A stretch of 64,000 nt of DNA from Leidyana gryllorum EB-2025a (GCA_048772705.1 JBLWGC010000036.1:270175-334174); one strand, 5' to 3'. Shown: positions 28,119 through 40,263, numbered from the stretch's first letter. Made by a program: numbers and translations. Notes: a model not told the origin generated them from the sequence alone.

Positions 28119-29012
28119 ATGGCAGCCTCGCCCATACAACAAGTGTGGAGGTCAAACCTACGTAAGTATCATCATTATATCTCACTCTGTGATGAAATGG
28201 CACCACAGACTCCGCCATAGTACAGATATCCCAACTCATTGATCAATTTCCCTTCGTGGCCGTGGATACTGAATTTCCTGGAGTAGTTGCCAGACCAATT
28301 GTTGATCATGACAGAGTATATAAAACCATAAAGTGCAACGTTGACCAACTGAAACTCGTCCAAGTCGGCCTCAGCTTAGCAAACGCTAACGGGGTGAAAC
28401 CACTAGGAACCAGTACATGGCAGTTCAACTTCCATTTCGACCCCAGGTAGGCTGACAGTGCCCCCAAAGACTCAAATCGGTCTCCACTGGCAGTCACGAC
28501 ACCTGCTCAGAAGAATCGCTGGAGTTCCTGGAGGCAACTGGGGTCAGCTTCCGGCAACACAAAGATGACGGGATTGACGGTTACGAGTTTGCTAGTCTGC
28601 TGATGACCAGCGGATTAGTTTTGAATAATTCAGTCACTTGGATAAGCTTTCATGGCGCGTACGACTTTGCATACTTGCTCAAGGTAAGCCACACGCAAAT
28701 AAACACACATGAATGTGCAATATCGACCCCAAGCTGCTGACTGGTCGTCCACTCCCGTACGACAGTGCACAATTTTTCCGTCTGATGGACGACTACTTCC
28801 CCCGCGTATTCGACATCAAGAGTCTGCTTAGCCCTATGCTCCCTGTCGAAAGCTCACTTCGTACTGCCTGTGTCAGTATGGGAGTGATGCGTGAGGGAGT
28901 GGAACATCAGGCTGGCCCTGACAGCTTGACGACTTGCCATCTGTTCTTTCGCTTGGGAGGGCGTCGTAGGTGGACCAGTATGGCACCAACTGGAGTTTTC
29001 GGAGCTGTGTGA
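28119..29012 (+). CDS. CAF1: CCR4-NOT deadenylase CAF1/CNOT7
   Basis: Four exons (28119-28161, 28209-28446, 28494-28683, 28734-29012) encode 249 aa, slightly short of the usual 270-290. DEDD nuclease residues are visible: D34 and E36 in FVAVDTEFPG, Asp in SFHGAYDFAYLLK, and the last Asp in HQAGPDSL. The block ESLEFLEATGVSF and DGIDGYEFASLLMTSG matches CNOT7 and POP2. CAF1 shortens poly(A) tails in the CCR4-NOT complex and so starts mRNA decay. The first intron has two acceptors 12 nt apart, at 28208 and 28220, both in phase, so four residues (HSAI) may be optional. The third intron ends in CCCCAAG, a less common AAG acceptor. Confidence 0.94.
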
Positions 29013-29208
29013 TAGTAGCAATTGCCCAAATAATAATAGGCGTTGGGGACAGCGACTTCGCACACACACAGATATAGTTATTTTGAGAAGAGGAAATTGT
29101 ACCTGTTGTTGAGTTGTGTGATCTTCTTTGGCTTTCACCTTCAAAGCATTTTTCTTTGAGTGAAGTGCCACACAGGCTTTTTCTGGACTATATTTGCCTC
29201 TTACTAAG

Positions 29209-30782
29209 ATGGGAAACGCTAACAGTAACCTGTGCTCTGGTCCCGTTGAGACGGCCCAGCCTCTTGATGCCGTTGTCGTCCCGACCGAGGAAGAAATTCA
29301 GACTTATGTATCTGAAGTGAAGCAGGTTGTGGAGGACACCGTTGAGTCTCCTGAGGCCCGGTTTGAGGTGAGTTGCGGCGCCGAAGAGGTTTATGAGTTG
29401 ATGTTCTTTCGCAGCGTTACATCAAAGCTTTCAAGCCAGATCACGAGCGGTTGCGGGTGTGCACCCAGAGCTTTGTGGAGGAGCTGGAGTTAGGGTTGGC
29501 TAACCACAAGGCGGTCAAGATGGGTCAGAAGCCAGAAGAGTGCTCCTTTAAGTGCCTGGACAGTTTCGTACCTCGTGCCCCGTCCGGAGATGAGAGTGGT
29601 GTCTACTACGCGCTCGACTTTGGTGGCAGCAACTTCAGAGTTGTTCGGGTTGCTATGGACCACGGAAGATTCAAAATCAGTGCAAAGAAGGCTTCATTGT
29701 CCGACTGCGACACTGGTCATCCCAGAGGTGTCTTGGACCCTAAGGCTACTGCCACGCAGATGTTCAATTTTTTCGCTCAAACATGCGAAGAATTTCTGCG
29801 CGAATCTGGTGATATGGACAAGGGTCTTGAGTTCGCTGTCGGTTTCACTTTCTCCTACCCGGTTAACTCACGTCGTCTGGACAGCGGTGATCTGATGGTT
29901 TGGACGAAGGGTTTCGAGACTGGCCGCGACACTAACGACCCAGTGGAAGGTTGCGATGTTGGTGAACTGCTCAACCAAGCCTTCGCACGCCGCGCCCTTC
30001 CGTTGAAGGTTAACTGCGTCTGTAATGACACTGTCGGCACTCTGATCTCGTGCGCTTACAGCTTACCTCGTGAACAGCCTCCGTGCGCCATTGGTTTGAT
30101 CTTGGGTACCGGTATGAACGCCTGCTATTTGGATGAGCGTGCCAACGACTGGGGCTATGTGAGTAAAATCATCAACATTGAATGCGGCAACTTCAACCGT
30201 GACACTCTGCCTCGAACCAACGTCGACTTTGAGTTGGATTTCGACGATGTTGGAGGCCGTGGTCGTCAACACCTTGAAAAGATGTGCTCCGGAGCTTATC
30301 TGGGCGATCTGTGCCGTCGCATTTGCGTCAAAGTCTTCCAATATAAAGCCCCTCCTCGCATGTGGCAACGTGATAGCTTCACCTCCGAAGATGCTTCCAC
30401 TATAATTAGCGACAAGTCCGAGGAAATGATTGTTGTCCAGCGGAAGACTCAGGAGCGATGGAATCACACCTTCAACAAGACAGAATTGGAATGGATCAAA
30501 GCTATTTGCAGTGTAGTTTTTGAGAGGGCGGCGGCTATGGCTGCTGTTATCATCGCTGCTACCGCCCTTAAATCTGGCCGTCTGCAGGAAGCTATGGGTG
30601 GTGTTACCGCTGGTATCGATGGTTCTATCTACAAATGTAATCCATTCCTGCGCGATGACCTGCGAAGATATCTCAACATTATCTTGGGAGAAACTCAGGC
30701 CAACCTGGTGAACGTTGCCTTTGCCGATGACGGTTCTGGTTTGGGAGCTGCTATTGTCGCAGCGGTCGCTGACGCCAACTAG
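29209..30782 (+). CDS. HK: Hexokinase with predicted N-myristoylation site
   Basis: Two exons (29209-29367, 29415-30782) encode 508 aa. All hexokinase signatures are present: phosphate-1 loop ALDFGGSNFRVVRV, sugar-binding FTFSYPVNSRRLDSG and VWTKGF, catalytic Asp in VCNDTVGTL, adenosine-side loop LILGTGMNACYLDE, and the C-terminal DGSGLGAAIVAAVA. It catalyses ATP-dependent phosphorylation of glucose as the first step of glycolysis. The N-terminus MGNANS fits the MGxxxS N-myristoylation consensus, so attachment to a membrane is possible (inference). Codon use is biased toward C- and T-ending codons, as expected of a highly expressed gene. A degenerate paralogue lies about 8 kb downstream at 38336-40189. 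Confidence 0.96.
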
Positions 30783-31482
30783 AATGATTAACTCAGCCTG
30801 TCCTACTTTTTCTGACCTCCCAACCCATTCCCCCATATTTTCTATCTGCGTGGGTGAACTGCCCCCCCTCGAATCGAACTAATACTGATTGACTGTAGAA
30901 TGTCCAGTAGAGTTTCTACGCGTCTGGTGAATACCTGAACGACAACGCACCGTGCTCAGAGGTGACGTTACACCTACCATTCCAAAAGTCCGAGCTAGGG
31001 ATCTAACCGTAGAGCCGATCCTTACCAAGCACGCTCCGTTTTTATCCCGAAGTCGCGGGTCCTTTGGCCATCCATGTAACGTGCTTGGCAGAAGTAGTCG
31101 TCTAATCCAGTAAAAGGCTTCGACGACTGCTTGATGACCTCTGAAGTCTCACAAGTAACTCTCACTACGTTAGGGACTGGAGTTGGGGTAGATTCAGTGA
31201 GTAACTGCACTCGAGTACGATCTGGCTTGTCAAGCAAACGCACTTTGTGTGTTGGACAGGATGCAGCCCCGAACCTTCGTGGAGTCGGTGTGCCACGAAG
31301 TATGTGAAAGTCTATCACTGAATAACTGTGTGGAGGTAAGTTAGAATGTATGGCTGTGCTATAGGGATTGCGGAATCGTTTGATGTCTATACACCGAATC
31401 GCGCTGTCAATGTTGAAGGAGCATTAGACACAGCAATTGCTGTGACGCTCGCAAACAAAAAAGACAAGGGATCAATAGTCAA
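30783..31482. other. 700-bp interval without a firm gene; 9-bp inverted repeat
   Basis: This holds the 3' flanks of hexokinase and of the convergent coiled-coil gene. A minus-strand open stretch of 98 codons (31318-31022) has no ATG and begins just after an AG acceptor-like site (TTATTCAG), so it could be an exon, but I cannot find a convincing upstream exon. Within it, CCAAGCACG (31025-31033) and CGTGCTTGG (31080-31088) are perfect inverted repeats with a 46-nt loop that contains a CCCG/CGGG pair. No tRNA or rRNA is visible. Confidence 0.35.
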
Positions 31483-34400
31483 TCAGTCGGTGCCGAGCTT
31501 CGCCCTTTTGGACTCTGACATGCGCGAGCTGTCCATCTTGCGCTTGTTGGACGTGTCGGAGACAACGCCGTGCCTCCAGCCAGGCGACACTGCTTCTTCA
31601 CCTACCGTGGAGGTACGGGTAACCTGTCGTGAGGAAGTTTGAGAGAGTACGGAGAGGCGGTGGGTGAGCCGCGCAGCTTTGCTGGGGCTTTGAGCAGCGA
31701 GCATCTCCATATGGGCTTGGCGAACGGTTTCCATCTCTTTGTCAATATCAGCCAGAGTGTTGTCAAGTCCTGAAATACGTCCACCTCTGACGCCGAAAGA
31801 GGTACGGATCACTGTTCGTCCGAGAGGTTCATCGTTGGTGGTGCTCAACGTGTTCGACATTTGGTCGCGAAGTTTGGCAGCGGCACTTTGGCTTTCAGCG
31901 ATTTCGCGCAGACTACGTTGCTGTTCCTGCAGCAGAGCATTCAGCGTGCTGCACAAACCATTGGCGTCCTTCCTCGATCGCGATAGACGATTGAACATCG
32001 TTTCGATGGTGCCAATCATGGTTGCCCACTCCTCGTTGCCAGTTCCCAGTCCATCTTCGAGGCCTTCAGGAGTGATACCATTCTCAGCCATAATACGCTT
32101 AATGGTAGCGGATAAATCAGCAATGTCAGCTTCTTTATTGCTCAGTTCAGAAGTAACTTTGTCTGTGGGAGAAGGGTAATTGATGTGTGTGTAAGAGCGA
32201 GTGGCGGTTGTGGCTTACCGATTTCAACCCGTAATCGATCTTGGGCAGCCATACTGAGTTTCAACTTTGCTTCAATCCTCCGAACTTCGTTGTCCTTTTC
32301 GTCAGCCAATTCAGCAACAAGGAGTTGATGTTCACTGATCTTGTTGTTGAGCTCTGTGACCATACGTGTAACTCGTTCGGAGTCTACTGCTTGAGCTTCT
32401 GCCAATTCCTGGCGCAGTCGATCGAGCTCGGCCTGCAGCTTATTCTGCATATCGCGTAGTCCTCTGTTTTCACTCAGCAGCGCGTCCCGTTCGGCTTCAA
32501 ACTGCAGACGCTGAGAATCGATGTGTTGCTGATGATTCCGCTGCAAGTCCTGTCTGAGATCCACAAGTTCCTGTTGCAGGCGGAACACTTCACCCTCGCG
32601 GTCGTCCAGAGAGGCGACCAACTGCTTCATGTCCATATCATATTGGAATGTGCGGCTCCGGAACTCAGTCTCGAAGGCGCTCAAAGTCTCGAAAACCGTA
32701 GTGTACGCGTGATCATGGCCTCCGGCGGGGGCGGACGACAATTTGTGGCGCAGATCTTCGAACATTTTGTTGAGTTGTGACTCTAACTCTGCATTACGCT
32801 TCAGCGCTCTGCCCAACTCATCGTTTGTTCGAGTGAGGTCATTCAATTGTTTGTCACGGCGTGTGATCTCGGCTGCCAAAGTCTGCCTTTGCTTTCGCAG
32901 ACTCTCTTCCAAGATGGAACATTCGTCGGCCAACGTCTGACGCTCGCCGCGAAGGGATTGTAGTTGGAAACGGAGCTGCTCCTTCTCGCCGTCCTGAATG
33001 GGTCGGGCTGTTCGGAAGGACTGCAGGTTGCCTTCAAGCTGCTCGATCTTCTCCTGTCGCTCAGTGACTTGGCCTTTGAGATGGTCAATCTCGGCAGCCA
33101 GGCGCTTCTGCTCTGCAGCGGCTCGGGCGCTCTCGAGGTCAGACACTGAGGCCGCGGGAGTTTGTCGATAGGTTTGTGCCAGAGTCTGCAGTTCGCTCAG
33201 TCTCTCCATCAATCCCGCCTTCCAGTCTCGTCGGCCCTCTGACATTCTATGGGGCCTCTTCTGGAGCACTTGTAGACGTTTGCGTTCGTTTTCCAACTCA
33301 TCACTCAACGCCTTCTTTTGTGCTTCCGATCGGGCCAGTCTGGGTGAGAGTGATATTTTCGATCGATCAATGTGTGAATAAGAGAATACTTACTGCGCCG
33401 TGAGATCGATTATTTGCCTATCCAAGTCCGCTTTCTCGACCTCTGAAAGACCCGTGGGGTTCTGGGAACGCGACTGGAGTGCGGTCAGCTCGCGAGTCAT
33501 TGCGTTGACTCTGGCTTCCATATCGAGCTTCTGACGACGAGTCTTGGCGACCTCCTCCATATGGATACGCAGTTCGTTGTGGAACTTCTCTGACATATCT
33601 GCTATCATTGCCTCGAGCTCCTCGTTACGCTTGAGCATCCGTCGGAGGTCATCGTGATCCTCTGTCGCCGGACCCTTTTGACTGCGGATCATACTGCGAA
33701 GCTCCTCGACTTGACGGGTGGTACTCTTCTCATAGTCCTGGTACTGCCGAGTCATTTGCACCAGAGCCGCTTCCTTCTCCTCGATTGCAGCCTGCAGCTG
33801 GTTTACACTCCTCCCGAGTTTCAGCTGTTCGTCCACCGCGGCATCACGATCCCGTTGGGCCTGAGCTAACGCGGACTTGAGGCTTTCGACTTCCTTCTGC
33901 AGGTCTGATGTTGCGTGCGCGACCAGTCCCTCCAGACTGCGTTTGAGGTCTGCGATTCGCTCCGCTGTTTCCTGTTCGGCCTCGCGGCGAACGGCTTCAA
34001 CACGACTGCGAACCTCTTCGTCTTGTGCCTTCATAGCCTCCCGCATCCGTTCCAATGTACTCTGCAACTGTGTGTGGTTCCGTTGCGCTTCCTGGAGGGC
34101 GCGGTCCTGAGCCACCTTGAGTTCATTCCACTCTCTCTCCTTCTGTCTGAGAACATTGGCGAACTCGGTGTCTTTGGCGGCCTCGGCAGCTCTGATACGC
34201 TCTTGGAGGTTGTCCTCTTGAGCTTTGAGCTCGCGGGCGTGCGCCTCACGAATATTGCGGATCAAAGCATCGTACTCCTTCTGCAACCGAGCGATCTCGC
34301 GGCGAGTCGAGTCAGTATTGGCAGTCAGAGCTTTCTCCAGGGCGACCTGGAAACTCTCCCCAGCACCGGTCTGGAGGCTCGAGCCTTCAACCCGGCGCCG

Positions 34401-36271
34401 TCTCTCCACTTCCGACTCCGCGGCTTGCAGACGGCGCTTAGTGTCTCTCAAGGTACCCTCCAGGAGTTTGAGGTCGTTCTCTTGCGTTTTGACTCTCTGC
34501 TCGGCGTTGCGTAGTTCCGAGGTCGTGGCTTGCAGGTCTGCCCGCAGACGGCGGACCACAGGCGCGTCATCGCCCACTGCAGCAGACAACTTGTCGGTGA
34601 AGCTCGCCAGGAGACGTTCTAATTCAGAGTTGCGTTGCAACAGAGACTCGGCTCTTTTGTGGATGCCTTGAAGTGATGTAATCTGTTCCTTCAAACGCTT
34701 AAGAGACTCCTCCGAGTGGTCTTTCTCGATTTGGCGTCTCTCTTCGCTCTCTGCCAGAGACACTTTGAGGTGTTCAATCTCCGCTTTGGTTCTATCGACG
34801 TCAGTAATGCGGAGTCGGAGTTCGTCGTTCTGCTTGCGGAGCGTATCGAGATTCTCCTCAGCCCTGCGCCAATTGGCCTCAGCCACTTGAAGTTCAGCTT
34901 GTAGGCGGGCAGCTCCTTGTGCCCGTGTTTGGCCCTCGTTATTGGCTTCTTTGAGCTTCAGTTTCATATCTTCGAGCAGTCTCTCGTGTCGCTCAGCTGA
35001 CATCCGCAATTCCTCCTCCAGATCGTTGTTCTGCTCCAACAAGCCTTTAAGCTCAACCGACACGCCGGCAATGTTGTTCATGTGCGCTTGGCGCTCCTTT
35101 GACAGCTTTTCCAGAGCCATCCGCTCTCTCTCGATGATTCCTTTGAGCTCTTTGAGCTCAACATCAGCTCCGGAAAGCTCAGACCTGAGGGTGTTCAATA
35201 ATTGTTACAGAGGGGCTGAGGTACCTTAGTTTGACTATTATGGACTCTTTCTCGGCAATACTTCGTCGCAGTTGTAAGATATCGTCGGTGACACGTGACG
35301 ACTGCTGAGCATCTCTAAGCTCAGTTTCCAATGATAATATGCGTGAAGTGTACGTATCAGCCCGTTGATTGGCGTTGTTGAGTTCATCGTGTGCTTTACG
35401 ACGTAAATCTCTCTCCTTTTGAAGCATTGCGTCAGCTTCGTCTTGTACAGATGCGATCAACATTTCGAGTTCGGAGTTGCGCTTGAGTAACTCTTGAGCA
35501 TGTTGTTGGGTGCCTTCCAAAGACTCAATAGTTTGACGACGCATCTCTAATTCGGCTTCATTGGCAGCCAATTGGCGCTTCAGATTCTCTAACTCTTCTA
35601 CGTGCCCCCGCACAGCCTCCTTGGTTTCTCTTACCCTGCAGAAACAGCCGATGGAGACGGGCAACATTTGAACGGGGGCACCAATTAGGGGAGGGAAACA
35701 TATCGTGTGATGGACACTGTGTGGTGAGACGCTGGTGGGTGAGCTCAGAAAAGTCATAGCGACCCCCGTTACTCCGCATCCAGATATCATTATTGGGATA
35801 AGAAGTGTTAGACACGCAATTCAAGTTTGAGGAAGGTATACCTTTGATTCAGACGATCATCTTGGTGTTGACTACTAGAGCGATAACGATGGGTGCTGGA
35901 GGATCGTTTGAAGAAGTTTACGACACTGCTCAGCCGGCTGGGACGTTCAGGCAAAGGCGTGTCGATACTCGGACGGAAGTCGGGTGGGGAAGGCATTCCG
36001 ACACTTGAACTGGCACTCCATTCTCGTGAGGCGCCCACCCCCGTAGTTTCACAGGGAGCGGCCGTGGAGACTGCGGACCGACGGGTATGGAATTGGTCGG
36101 CACGGACTGAGACTCACTGATAGACGCGTTGACAGAGGCGGTCGGGGAGACTGTGAAAGCCTTCTTGGCAGGCTGGTCAACATCACCCTCCCGGCGTGGG
36201 GTGCTCTGTTCCACTCGAACCCGTTGTGTAAACTGCTCATCGATAAAGAGTCTATTGATGGGCGTTGCCAT
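31483..36271 (-). CDS. Long coiled-coil protein, 1,467 aa
   Basis: Six exons: 36271-36039, 36009-35842, 35635-35225, 35184-33394, 33339-32219 and 32162-31483. The first 130 residues are Ser/Pro/Arg-rich. From about residue 134 to 1,330 the protein is nearly unbroken heptad coiled coil with recurring phrases of the type LLKRNSELE, MLKRNEELEAMI and ALKRNAELESQL, each about 100-200 residues apart, which suggests an internally repeated rod. The tail (about 100 residues) is Ser/Arg/Lys-rich. Proteins of this build are usually structural parts of centrosomes, basal bodies or the cytoskeleton; no specific family is recognised. The first intron is 29 nt or, with an alternative in-frame AAG acceptor, 35 nt. 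The second (35636-35841) is 206 nt, unusually long for this window. The join of exon 1 to exon 2 is the least sure. Confidence 0.8.
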
Positions 36272-36360
36272 GATGACAAAGCAAATTTATGAGGTTGGCT
36301 CTGCGATGGCGGTGTGGACTAAGTGGGTGCTCAGTGTCTCCAAACCCTATTTTGGGGGTG

Positions 36361-38302
36361 TCAGCCGACGGGTTGTGGTGAAGAAGAGTTTTTCTTGAGT
36401 GAATGGCTGACGCGTCTCCGCAATTCTGCCTCCGTTATGGGCACGTTATACTGCCAAAGTTGTTCCAGACACTCAGAAAGGACTACTCTCTCAAACTGCT
36501 CAACTTCTCGAGCTACTTGAGACTTGACACTCTGCACACTCATGTTGGCTGTGGCCTGAGACTCTTTAACAGCCGACTGAAGCTGCTGAATCTGAGCTCG
36601 GAGCTCCTGATGGGTTTGATCCGCCCTGGCAGCAACGCGTGCGTTGAAATCTTGTTGATCTTTCAAGAGTTTGTCTTGCAGTTCTCGACTGTTTCAAAGG
36701 TGTCTATGTGCCCCTCTTTAGCATCAAAGCGACTCACCATCTGTCTTTCAATGCCTTCTTCTCATCCTCCGCGCGTGCCTGAGCCCTATCGGCGAGATAT
36801 TTGTACCCATCGAGCAGATCGGCCATCTTCTTCTTGCTTTCGGCCTCGAATTTTCTGCAAGCCTCATCTGCGACCCTCCTACATTCTGCCATCTTCTTCT
36901 CTGCCAGGTTTCGTGCCTTCTTGGCGGCACCTGTGGCGTCTGCCGCAACTCGGGCATATTGCCTGCGGAAACGTTATATATCATTCGCACACACACGAGT
37001 GTATTGATTGCCTCACTTTATGATGTGGTCTACTTGCTCCAGCGTTTCGGCGCGGGTTTGATTCATTTTGTCGGGAATGGATGCACGCACTCCCTCCAGT
37101 TGTTTTTCATACATCTTCTGCATTTTGTCTCGCTTGCAGGCTTCCGCTCTCAAGAGCCCGGCCAGATGAGCTTCGCGAATCGTTTCCTCCTCGTCGTCCG
37201 CTTGGCAGCCGTGGGCACCACATGGTTCCTGATTTCCGTCTTCCAGCAGATTCTCCCCCCCCAACCCCTGTAGGCTGGCATACTGTTCGAGTTGTCCCTG
37301 AAGTACGTTGCCTCTGTGGCGTTCCATCGCCAGTTGCTGCGCCAGCTGGCTGATGGTGCGCTTTAGCTTTTGTGTCTGGAACTCGCCACACGGAAGTCCC
37401 TGGTTCCCAAGTGCGTTCAAGTCAGGCGAGATTTCCACAGTTCGATTCTCCCCGGGCCAAAGAACGGGGCAGACTTCAACTGGTCTCCGATTTCTGTGTC
37501 GCCTCTCTCTACGAGCCGCCGCCGCCGGACGTGGAGAGGACTCACGCGAGGGCGTGGGTCCTGACGGTGGAGTCTGTTCGGGCCGACGTCGACGCGTCCG
37601 GGGTGTACGCGAGGCTCGGGAGGACGGGGGCGGGGATTCTGCTGTACTGAGGTTGGAGGGCGAGCCTGTTGGACTCATGGTGGGAGACGGGGGAGGTCCC
37701 TGCTTGGACATTGCGCGTTTTGCCTTGGCAACCATTGATTTTGAGGGCACGGCAGAAGGCTGGCGCTGATTGGGAACCATGGACGGTTGGCGAGTGGGGA
37801 CCATGGAGGGCTGCCGGTCTACTACCATCGAGGGGGACCGACTCGGTGGCCGAGCTGCCATGGAGGGTTGTCTCGGTGGAGGACCCATTGACGGTTGCCT
37901 TGGGGAAGCTGCCATGGAGGGCGCTCTCGACCCCATTGGGGAAGGAGCGACCGAGGGAGATCTGACAGGCGGTCTTGAGGCGCCCACGCCGCCTGGGGGA
38001 GCCGGTGGATGGTATCCGGCTCCCGTTACTTTCTGAGGATAAACCGAGCCGCCGCCCGGACGACTCGGAGACATTGAGAATTGTCTGCCAATACGCTTCG
38101 AGCCTAAACTCTTGGCCATGGACGCTCTCATCGGTGTCGTGGGAGTTGCAGGGGGGCTTCTTGCAGTTTGTGGTGCACGACGTCCAGGCAATGTAGACCG
38201 CGAAGCAAGTGCCTGGAGGGGCAAAGGACTACCTTGATACCCAGATACCTTCTTTGATAGTGTAGACCCCCTAGGCAAAGACCCGCCGTGTTTCGTCTCC
38301 AT
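36361..38302 (-). CDS. Coiled-coil protein with RQPSM-type repeats, 612 aa
   Basis: Three exons (38302-37017, 36962-36738, 36688-36361). Residues 1-270 are disordered and basic; residues 113-190 contain about nine short repeats built on R-x-P-S-M or V (for example RQPSMVP). This is followed by Arg-rich sequence. From about residue 310 to the end the protein is coiled coil with many Ala, Lys, Glu and Gln. Each repeat has a Ser preceded by Arg at -3, a possible basophilic kinase site (inference). It lies 89 bp upstream of the long coiled-coil gene on the same strand, so the two could act in the same structure. No family is recognised. Confidence 0.82.
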
Positions 38303-38335
38303 TCTTCAGTCGCACCCGCATGCACCCTGGACAAA

Positions 38336-40189
38336 TCAATTGCCGCCCTTAACGAGGCAAGTCAGGATTGCGGTGCCATGGATGACTACGTCTTCGGCGG
38401 AGAAGAGATGAATCATCGCAGACTTGTCGTCTCCGAGAATGACTCTCAAATACTTTCTGATCTGCACAAACAGGGTGAGAGTGGCAGTGATAGGGATCGG
38501 TGCCGAAGCGGTGTGGTCAAATTCGAGTGAATGAGTGAGGGACGGGGGACGGGGGGGGGAAGGGGGTTGAGAGACGCTCAGACGAAATGCCCACTTACAA
38601 TATTCTGGAACCAGGGATGGCGTATGTGGGGGGCATTGTCGAGAACAACACTGGTTCCGGTGTTGGCAAGCCGTCCAGTGCGTTTGGCAAGTGCGGCTAT
38701 GGCCGCAGCAGCTAACGCTGCGGCTCTTTCGAACACCAGAGCACAGAGTGTTTTCAACAGACTCCTGGACTGAAAGTCAACATCCCAATCCCAGAGGCAG
38801 TAGAATATTCTATAGGTGACAATGAGATCTGGGGTCTCATCAGTCGCACACAGTAATGCCAGTTGAGTGGGGAGAGAGTCCGGGTGCCAGGCTAACGGAG
38901 GCATTTGGGAAGTCCATATTCGTTGGATAGCATATCGAATTATCTCGCCCAAGTATAGGCCACCAATCATTTTCTCCAGCAATCGCTGACCTTTGGCAGA
39001 ACTGTCCGCCAGATCGACACAATGGTCGGCATCCGTCATTCGCAGTCCCCGGACGAATTCGCCAATTTCACTGTTCACGATTACCCCTGTGTAGCCATAG
39101 CTCGCTGCGCGAGGCTCGACGTAGGCCCCGTTGGCACCACTACCCATCAGGAAAGACATGTAACACTGAGGCAAGTCGGGGGGCGAAGTCAGCCAGCCGC
39201 TTAACAAGGCACATATCTGCGACGCGAACTGGAGCGGCCGCGGACAACCGACTTACCACGTCAGTAGTCACGCCCACCACCTCTCCGGATATTCCTCTGC
39301 GACGCAAAGCGCTTTCCATTAGAATTCCAATATCACACCCTTCCACTGGATCGGGGCATTTTCGTCCCGTCTCGAATCCCTGCAGAATTGGGGGGGGGAC
39401 AGATAATGTTCGATCGAGCGAGCGTCAATTGAAGGATGTCTCCTTCTATTCCCGCTAGCCGCCCTTTCGGCTTCTCCCCTTTCGGTACCCACCTTTATCC
39501 ACTTTGGCATTATTGCCCATTTGAGGCCAGACTGGTAAATGGGGAAGGCTATGGAAACTCCCACAGGCATGTCGAGGACATGGCCTTGTACCTCGCTTTT
39601 CAGGAGTTCCTCCAATGTCCGAGCCATCACATCAAAAAGATGTGAACTCGTTTCTGTTGCGTCCAAAAGTCCTCTGGGAGCTGAGCTCCGTTCAGATCTG
39701 AGATCTACTCGGTTCTTCGAGAGTGTCGTTTTCCCAGTTTCTTGGAAGACGGCTCGAGCTACTTGAATTGTCATATCTGAAAATTCGATACTGTATACAG
39801 TTCCTTGCTGATTGCGGTCGGGAAGTCTCTGAACGAACGAATCCTGCATCATCAGTATGTCAGGGTGGCCGTCTCCTTTGCTTCTGGCTCGAGCAGCCAT
39901 TTCCATATCGACCGTCATCTCTTTGCTGATCTCGACAATGTGGGCGCAGTCCGGCATAAAATATGATACATAGCGCTGAGAGAATCTCGCAGATATATGA
40001 GAGACTCCTCGATCGCCCAGCCTTGTCTCTCACCTGAGCTCTCATGGAGATGGTCTCCGACACATTTGGTGGGATACTCCCATCTGGTCGTTGTAACTGT
40101 TTGCCATGGCTCTGTTTGGCCGTATTGCGCCCCTGCCGGCGTGATATGGCGCTCGGCTCAATGGAGATCTGTCCAATCAGTTCCGACAT
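38336..40189 (-). CDS. Degenerate hexokinase paralogue (likely pseudoenzyme)
   Basis: Five exons (40189-40034, 39975-39493, 39379-39257, 39216-38599, 38461-38336) encode 501 aa, almost the length of the active hexokinase at 29209. The fold is recognisable: PKWIKGFETG, VEGCDIGILMESALRRRG, SEIGEF, LLEKMIGGLYLGEIIR, LVFERAAALAAAAIAAL and RKYLRVILGDD. Key loops have changed. LDFGGSNFRV has become IEFSDMTIQV, NDTVGT has become TDVICA (the Asp is kept), TKGF has become IKGF, and the sugar-contact Glu in CYLDE is Pro. ATP binding through the first phosphate loop is therefore unlikely. A regulatory or sensing role is inference. Intron 39217-39256 is taken as 40 nt because this length restores the spacing seen in the active enzyme; a 28-nt alternative is also in phase. 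Introns of 113 and 137 nt are longer than usual here. Confidence 0.85.
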
Positions 40190-40263
40190 TCATTAGCGAT
40201 TGATAGGAAAAATGGGTTTATGTTGAAGAAAAAGGATAAAAAATCGGTGTAATGTGACTCCTC

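Noticed and set aside
32241-35229. Many open frames of 60-200 codons antisense to the long coiled-coil gene
   Set aside because: They are shadows of Glu/Leu/Arg-rich coiled-coil codons; none has splice structure or a family match.
39229-39256. 28-nt intron in the hexokinase-like gene
   Set aside because: A 40-nt intron with the same donor restores exactly the spacing seen in the active hexokinase, so the shorter form is less likely.
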